From Apostichopus californicus (taxonomy: Eukaryota; Echinodermata; Holothuroidea; Aspidochirotida; Stichopodidae), in the NCBI GenBank assembly GCA_020650975.1, contig JAIPMN010011663.1, positions 1-42,211 of the forward strand: DNA of 42,211 nt. Reading direction: 5' to 3'. Both the position numbers and the translations under genes were made by a program. Positions 27,301 to 36,300 of this stretch are shown here, one piece after another. The notes below the pieces were generated by a model, which was not told the DNA's origin, did not search any database, and saw only the letters and a program-made list of their open reading frames with translations. Every line of letters starts with the position of its first letter. Positions within the stretch are counted from its first letter, which is position 1.

Positions 27301-30300
27301 TGCCGCTAACTTGTTCACCCTAGCAGACTTCGGTACCGGATCTTGTGGCTCTTCGAATCCCAGGTTCTTGCGGAATATCTCCCCGGCCCTCGTTGTTAAC
27401 TTCGAGGGCAACACCTCCCTCCAACATGGGTGTCCTCCTCTAAACTTCTAAAGGGTCAAACTCTAGGGATTCTACACCTTCATCATCCAGTCCTGACAAT
27501 GCAACTGAGGCTATGCAGTCCAGCTCGTCTTCCCCTGTGTCGAACTCCTCTGGTCCGGGATCTGAGATCCGGGTCTGGGATCGGGGTAAATCGGGTCGGG
27601 GCTCCGGCCTGGCTGGCCGCCACTGCTCCTCCTAACATCTCCTGGGGGAGGGATGTTTCTGGGGACCATCTCCTCCTGTTTCGTATGAAAAACAAACATG
27701 TGAAAACCAGACGAACAACGCACAATGCTGGTACTTTGGATGGTAGAATTAGAAGGCAGGGCATTGACCGGGGGAGCCCGGTCACGGAGGGCGCGTAGTG
27801 TTAAAAGGTTACCAGTTCATTCTAGGCACGGTAGAACGAGGTGATAAGGTTGTGGGGAAACATATAAGCGAGGAGCAAAGTAAATCTTACAAATGACTAC
27901 TGACAAGTCAGGAGAATACTTCCCTGAGCCAGAACTGGGTGAGAGCAATTATAAAGCTGATCGCTTTGCAAACGATGGATTCTGGGACAGTGAAACAATA
28001 TCATGAGAATTAACATGATATTTTGGATGGGTCACTTGCATGACGGAATCGTCCGTTGCTTCACTACTAGGCACCCTCTCTTGCATATCACCTTGATGTG
28101 ATATGCATGAACCAACCTGCTAGCTGAGCCAATCTTAGCCAAATGGTGTATGGGTCCATTAACATCTATAACGGACCCTAGCAACCATTTGTCCACCTTA
28201 GACTGGGCTCTGGTAATCATCACCCTAACAACATCCCCTCTCGAGCTCTCTTTCAGGTTTGCACTCTCTATCAAAATGGAATTTCTAACTTTCCTGTTTT
28301 GCTCAACTCTCTTTGTCAAATCTGGTAACAACAAATGTAGCCTGGTTTTCAGCTATCTCTTCATGAGTGATTCAGCTGGACTAACACCAGTAGTACTTTG
28401 TGGAGTACTTCGGTAACGTAACAAGAAATCAGCAAGTCTATGCTCAAGTGACCTTCCTTTGTTACACTCACCTGTTTCAGAGAGATTCCTTCAACAAACG
28501 AACAGCTTCCTCTGCAGCCCCATTTGAGGCTGAACATGCTTGATGGCAGGATTTGTCACGATCCTTGCATAATCGTGTGAAGTAAACTAAGGGCCATTTC
28601 CCGACACTAGTTGTTCTGGTAATGCATACTGCGCAAATATCGACCTCAGTTCGTCAATTGTGCAATCGACAGTGGTTGTTATAATGGACTTGACATCAAC
28701 CCACTTAAAATATGAATCAATAAGAAAAAGAAAATATTGTTTCTTGTCTTCGCAAAATTCTACATGGACTCTTTGAATGGGCCAAACCCTTGGATGATGT
28801 GGCACTTTTGCGGTAGTTGCGATAACCTTTGGACACCTGAACACTCCTTTACCTTTCGCTCTATATCTGAAATAAATTTAGGCCACCAAACAAAGCCATG
28901 TTATATTGAGTCCTTTTTTTGGCAGTCTAGACAATGCATCACATCTCAAACCCCCAAAAAACTGTACTGTCCTTTAGGTACTCACACTTTGGCAGTAGCA
29001 GATGAACATTGTACATGCTTAACCTTTCTAGATTTTCCTTGTTGGTCTCCCCACGAATCAAAATATCATCCTGTTGACAGGCACATTTCGGGACGCCTTG
29101 CCAAATTTGGTCCATTTTCGACTGGAATATCTTAGGTGCTGACTTAACACCATATGGTAGCTTTAAGTACGAATACATACCCCTATGTGTAGTAATAGTG
29201 AGAAACTCTTTACTCTTGTCATAAACTTTCCACTGAGAGGAAGTGTGCAACAAATCATGTTTCAAAAACACCTTTTGAACCTGACAACTGAACCTACTAG
29301 TCTTGGGTTGTCGGTAAAGTGGTTTGCCCATATGCAACGGAAGCCTTTATACTAACTTTGTAATTGCCTAAATTTCTGGCAGATTTATCTGATTTGGGCA
29401 CCGCAACCACTGAACTGGCCCACCTAAACCGATCCACTTTAATAATGACACCATTATACTTGAGTTTATGCAATTCTGCTTTTACTGGCTCTCTTAAAGC
29501 ATACGGTACTCTTCGGGGTTTATAAAATATAGGTGTAGCATCAGGTTTCATCCTGATGTGCGCCTCATAACCCTTGGAAATGATTGCTATGTTTACGCAG
29601 CAATATATTTAAGCTATCTTTTGCACTGGACTCGTTCATGACAAGCACCTTGTTTACACTGACACTGAAAATTCCAGTTAAGCATAGTTTATCTAACCAA
29701 TTCCTTCCTAACAGGGATGACTTTTAATTGCGATTAACAATAATAAGTGACAAGGTCAATGTTTGACCTGCATACTCCACGGTACACCACAACTTCTCAC
29801 AGACATGAATCTCCAGTGTAACTTTAACACTATCTAAAGAGGAAGATGATGGACAGTAAAAGCAGTACAGCAAGTTCCACAGGATCAGTGTTAACAAGCA
29901 AGGCATGACACACACAGATACAAAAACAATGCACACAAACACCACCATGATTGCAAGGTTTCAAGTTAGACTGAAACCATTATACATGTAGGCCAAGCCC
30001 TCACACCCATGTACAGAATAGGATTCAAAGTTCGTTTCTAGTGTTTGCACGTGGTACCCGGGTACCCACCCGAATCCAGAATCCTACAAAAGTTTCATTG
30101 TTTTTTTTTTTGGCGAACCGATGGTTAAGCAACATTTTCTGATTGACTTAGTGTGGTGTTAGGCTACCATGTAGTCGAAGATAACAGCAATAATGAAAAT
30201 ATTCCGTGGATATATATCTTATAACTGCGTCACATATTCTGCGAATAAACAGATGGTGAGGCTAGATTTTCCCATAGACTTATTGTGGTGTTAGGCTACC

Positions 30301-33300
30301 ATGTGGAAGAAATTGAAAGAATTCTCACAATTATTATTTTACATTCGTTTCTTCCATAGAAGGAAAAAACTGACAAGGAAATTTACGAGCTGTTACTAAT
30401 GGATTATAATCGGGAGAACTAAGCAATAATAATAACAAGTGGCTTTTTACGAAACGTTTAAATACCAAATGCGATAAAATTGCGGGAATCGCAAAATCTC
30501 GCGGCTAATGCGAACCCTGGGTGTGCATAATAAATAGTAGTAGTAGAAACTGTTTAAGAGCTAAAATGGATATTTATATGGTCTAATCCAATACAGGTGG
30601 AGAGCAAACATAAAGAGCGGTGGCAGTGCAATGTTAGTAGTGATGTTAATTATAAGAAGTTATTATTAAGTTAATAAAAGAAACAAAAGCAAATATAAAT
30701 TATTTAGGAAGGTTCTATACTCTAACTTTCACTTATTTGAAGATGATTAATTGTCAGTGGAGAATATAATTCATTTAGTACAGCATCCAATCTTGAAAAT
30801 CGCGATACATGAGAATTTGTTCGGGTACCCGGATCCCCGACGGGTTACGGCTCTCGGGTACCCGGTTCCCGATTTTTGGATCCGTGTAAACACTACTTAT
30901 TTCATACGACTTTACTTAATGTACAGTGTCATTGGTCACAACGGAGGTCAACTTTAGGCCACATTTGCCTAATTTGTATTCCGAAAAGTGACGTTGTGAA
31001 CTTCTCCTTAAATGCAAGTTTAATGGTATTCAAAATTGTGTATGTATGCATGGGAATGGGTTGAGCCTCCTGTGTGATGATTATAGTGTGACCTTCACCT
31101 GGGTAAAAGGTCATTGAAATTGAAAAGCTGTTTTTGTCATTATGAGAATTTCAAAATGACCCATGAACCTAAACAATCACTGCATAAAAGGATTTTCTTG
31201 CCATATCCCTGTACAGTTGTCCTTTAATGAAGCAATTCTTATTTATCGTTCTTTTCTACCGTACGAACATTGCCATTTAGATTGTCATTATTGGACAAGA
31301 ATAACCCATCCCTCCTCCCAACTCTATATACAAGGATGGCATAGTGATTAGTGACTTCACATATACTCTCACATACCTTCTTGATTGGTCACTAAGACCC
31401 TCCATTCCAAGGCTGGTCTTTCATATTCTGTTACAGTGATGGTGTATATACCAGTCACTGCAGCTGTCCTCATGGTAGTAGGTAGGGTAAGAGTAGCAGG
31501 TTCACTGTTGGTGTCCATTATTGCTCCATTTGGAACTCTAGGAATATTTTCCGTAAAACTATAACGTTGTTCACTTGCTAGAACATCTCTGTCAAGCAGT
31601 GCTTTATCAAATGTTACACTGGCTGTTTGGGAACCACCTATGTATACTTCAATGATAGTTGGATTTGTTGCGGTTGCTACGGGACTCCTTACCACAGCAA
31701 CATAGGGAGGATCAGACTGACCTGGTTAAAGGAATAGAAAATGATTTATGTGATAATGGTTTGACAAAGTGTGAAGAAGATCCTGAAGCAGCAGATAGTT
31801 TGCATGTTCAAAAAGAAATATCTACTGGTTACAATTTAAACAAATAATCAAAACTGATCCTTAACTTACATTTCAAGGTACAGTGGTATTGTAAGAGGAA
31901 TTCTCAGGTACAGCTGTAAATATTTCTTTTTGTTATGTAAAATTGTTGTTCAGTAGTATATCCTCTGTATTGTCATTTCCATTTCTTCTTCACTTTATGT
32001 TACGAAGGAGCCATGGTCAGATATCATTCGCTGTGTTCTAAAACAGTTGAGCTTATTATTGGTCCTGTCTGCATCGTCGTTATTCTGTTCTGAGTTTTAT
32101 GTTAATCTTAACAAATCTGTTAGCCAATTGATGGAGTTTACATCTTTAACACTAACACTACATAGTTTGATTACACCAGCGTTGTAAAGTAATATAAAAA
32201 AGTGCTACAACTTGTCAAACTCCACAAGCCCAGTATAGGTATAGAAGGGGAGAGAAGAGTTAGTTGGAAATATTGAAACTTTCTGACACATACTAAAATT
32301 TTGCTGACAGCTAGTTGTAGGTATATCACAACAGTTATGAACTGCCATTTCAACATATTGAAATTTTATTGCTTTGGTGCAGGGCTAGTGTTATCTATTT
32401 TCATTGTGATGCTTGGGAAATTTCATTTGCTTTAATTTTTTCTCAGGACTATTAAGAATATACAGTATCTATCATGGGCACAGTATCATAACATAAACTA
32501 TTACTTAGTTGGCATGTAATAGCATAAAATATGAAGTAGTGTGAGGTATGGGACATGTATTGTATGGGACATTTTTCCCAAAAAGAAATTTGCCTTGCAA
32601 AGTAATGTACACACCAGCTCACAGCTTGTCAGCTTTATTGTAAAGAACTGCTCACCACAGAGTTCCCTTTACTCTGCCACCATACAACCCAATTCATGGG
32701 CTAACTATTCAGAGATTATTAGTCAATTACATGTGATTCAAGTATTATCTATACAGTGATAGCTCAGTTAAAACTGGTTAGAACAGATAATAGGAAAGAT
32801 TCCGAAGGATAATGCACAAGAACATTGTTGGCTAACAAACAATTTGTCCCATATGTCAAGCTGTGTCCTGCATGTAACAATTTTTAAATAAATTTATGTA
32901 ACTAGTATGAATCATAGTTTATAGAAGAAAAAAACAATTAATAGTATGAATCATCGTTAATCGAACATATTTTTCGTTTTAGAATCCGTTAACATAAATT
33001 AGAGCTTTACATAATACCTTTAAAATATTCCAACTACTGTACATCCTTAACAAATCTTCAAACAAACCTATAATCCAAAAAAAACATGTAACATTCAGCA
33101 TTGGAAATTATCCAATGAGGATAACTATTATTAACTAATTAGTTTTAGCAACTGTCAAAAGTTGGCAAAGAATGAGCCCATCAAGTCCCAAGTGAGAAAA
33201 GTTTCATTTAGCTGAATGCACTAGTTTCAAGTAATTCATCACGATTTAAACGCCACACTGTTTACCTATAAGTAATTATGCAGGATATTTGTTAACTACA

Positions 33301-36300
33301 TCTAAATTCATGAAGTCTATTTAGGAAATCAAAACTTCAGACCTAATACGCGATAGTTTCTTACTTTATAGTGTCATATTTCAAGGAGTTTGAAATCTTA
33401 GGTTCACAGCTAAGGTTCATAGCTCATACTTAAAGGTCTATGAACACCATAGATGGAAAACATTTTCGAAATTAATCTTATTAGAAAGCATAAGAATAGC
33501 TGCAACTTCCATCAAAATCCATCCAAGATTGACCATTTTACATGTCTTTGCTCAATTCTAGTTTTATTCGTGATTAGCTAATTATGCACATTGATGATGT
33601 ACAGGGAGTGACTGTCTAATTTTCTCTCATGATCCCCTTTGTATTCACAACCTTCGTTTCGAGGACACTGAACACAGGTTTGTGGCCTAAGCCAATTTTT
33701 GAAATATTTTTATTGTCTTCTGAGGAACCTCACATTATTTAAATGATAGATGTGGGCTAGTAATTAGGGTATAACATAAAGGGCCACAATAAGAAATTTT
33801 AAGGAGCACAACACTCCACGTCAAAGTTTCCACATATTTTAATGAGTCTCCTCAGATTTATCAAAACTTCAAATGTTTACATCTTGGGAACAAAAAGAGC
33901 TTTTCAGACAAAACATTTCAACAGATTTGGAATGGGATTATATCACACACCAATGTACTGAATATGGGACAAATTGGCTACGTGTCCTTAGTATTTTAAT
34001 CATCTTGGGAATCTTCCCTCTTAAAACTTGTTAGCCTAAAACAAATGATGTTGTCAACTGAAGACGTAAAACTACTTCAAGTTTGAGCAAATTATTGTAA
34101 CTTTTGCAAAAAAGGGTGTTTTTAATGTCACACATTTCTTGCTCCAATCTGGTTTTGCTAACCTGTAGTCGACTGTGCAGAGTTAACTTACTGAATATTG
34201 AACGTATTGTATGTTGTACTACACAGCATAGGTTTAATGATTATATTGACCAACATTGGAAATTATATACCAATGCTGTTAAGCATAAACATGACCTAAA
34301 GTCAGTGATTATGATTGAAGAATGGTTATAATAAACATAAGATTACTATGGCCAGTGTTTTTTTTAATTTTTTTTTATTATTTTTTTTATTTGGCCTAGC
34401 CTAGCTATGCCTAGCCTAAACTAGGACTCTTTACACTACAGAGGAAAAAAACAGCACGAGTCTATGTCTGAGTCAATGTTTGCATAGACAAGAGCTGTTT
34501 GATCTCTGACATGAGCCCATAGGCATGATTGTTAAAACAAATATTTGATACTTTTTTATCTTCAAGTTGGTTCCTTTCCTTTCTTGTTTTTGGTTTCGAT
34601 GACAATTGTAACCTATGCAGTTATTCTAGCAGAGGAGTGTGCGCGAGCGTGTATGTGACGCCTTGGAACTTTCATCATTGTTGCTTTCATTACAGTTTAT
34701 AATATTATTAAATTTATAAAATAACCAAATTGAGACCATGAAAAGCCACCAATATAAGAGAGAGTTCAACATCTCAAATTGACCAGCAAGCCCACCCATC
34801 AGTTTTTATCTATTACCGATTTTTAATCTCTATTATGGAAGCTTTCTTCACTTAAAGCAGCATTTTGCGTTGGGTCGCTTTTTTCCACCTTTTTGTCATG
34901 TGCATCGATTTTTTTACATGTATCAATCATAAAACAGCAAACTAAGATACTATCCAAGTTTCACCCAGCCAAGAGCGTTAATTGGCGAGTAATTAACGAT
35001 TTCTGTCAATAACGAGTACAAATGTCTCCGACAAAGTTTTCATTTCTCCAAATCCACTAGTTTGAATTGCACCAATCAGTGAATAGTATGTTTATTCATG
35101 AGCATTTTGCGTTTGGTCGCCGTTTTCTACTTTTTTGACATGTCCATCAAGTTTTTTACATACATCAAATTACAAAACAGCAAACTAAGATATTAGCCAA
35201 GCTTTTCCCTGCCAAAAACGTTAATTGGCGAGTATTCCACATACAAAATTCATCGCATTCAGTTCCCCAAACCCACTCATTTGAATTCAACCAATCAGAG
35301 CCGAGGTTTAGTTATGAGGCGTTGCTAAAAATAGATTCAAGACTTTGCGTTGGTACAACCAGGGAGTTGTTATTGAACTCCCTGCTACAACTGCCATATA
35401 GACTGTACACAAATCACGCATGGTGTTGTATTACGTATTGGTCAATGACGTTCGTAGTGTTTAAATATTCATATTATGGGCGAGGTTTATTGGGATCCTA
35501 ACGGAAAATATCTTGGAGAAAAACAAAGTTGAAAATTGCAAATTTTTCGACATTTATGCCACCATTTGAAGTAAGATTTAAATAGATAAGCTAGTTATGT
35601 ATGTCGTTATGGCATAGTGGAGTCAGTGAGGTTGAGAAAAATCATAGAAAACGACGCAAAATGCTGCTTTAACATAACCAAAACGCTTACTTTGTGAGGT
35701 ATTCTTAGACCCATCATATTTTTGAAAATATAAGAATAGACTAAGGGAATGGAATAGTAGGTGATTACTGCTCATCTCCTTGTCAGTGCAGGTTCACATG
35801 ATTGGGATTTATTTAGTCCAAATACAATAACTATTTGAAGGAAGATGTACCTGTCTGCTGACAGTCTTCCGTTACATCAATTACCATAGCATCTTTGTGA
35901 GTATATGAGGCAAGCTTAATACTATAGGCCTTAAGACTGTGAGGTAGGAGGAGGGGGTGCTGCTGTTTTATGAGTCAATATTGGAAGGGGTTGAAGCGAG
36001 ATTCAGATAGATTTCAGGACTAACTTTGCTTTTGGTGAGAGTTTCCATTTGGTAAGCTCACATAGTAATTCTATAGTCCTACAAAAGAAATCTTTGCAGT
36101 CATGCAATGCATCGATATGTTTTCATAATAAAGATTGGTAGTGTTGTTAGGTCTATCTTTGGGGTGGTGGGAGGGTAATATTCAAGCAAGCAGAGTTAAA
36201 TCTTCATATGTGTGCAGGAGTTGGTAGCGACAAGAAGGTTCCTGTATTCTTAATATTGACAAAGTAAACTGAATGATTTTTTTGTCAAGTTAAGAGCCGG

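Larger units (their letters stand above)
21351..31376. other. Large intron between exons 3 and 2 (10 kb), a transposon sink
   Basis: This intron separates two Ig-like exons. It holds TGACCT-rich repeats (24030-24600), the DIRS-like fragment (26315-27880), the Ty3/gypsy remnant (28030-29830) and a hAT-like element (30039-30895). There are weak direct repeats at about 22730-22880 and 23545-23680. Remaining parts (21351-24030, 24600-26315, 30900-31376) show no supported gene. Confidence 0.75.

Noticed and set aside
26453-27798. Overlapping ORFs on both strands in the GC-richer block
   Set aside because: They are explained as broken frames and antisense shadows of the inverted-repeat retroelement fragment.
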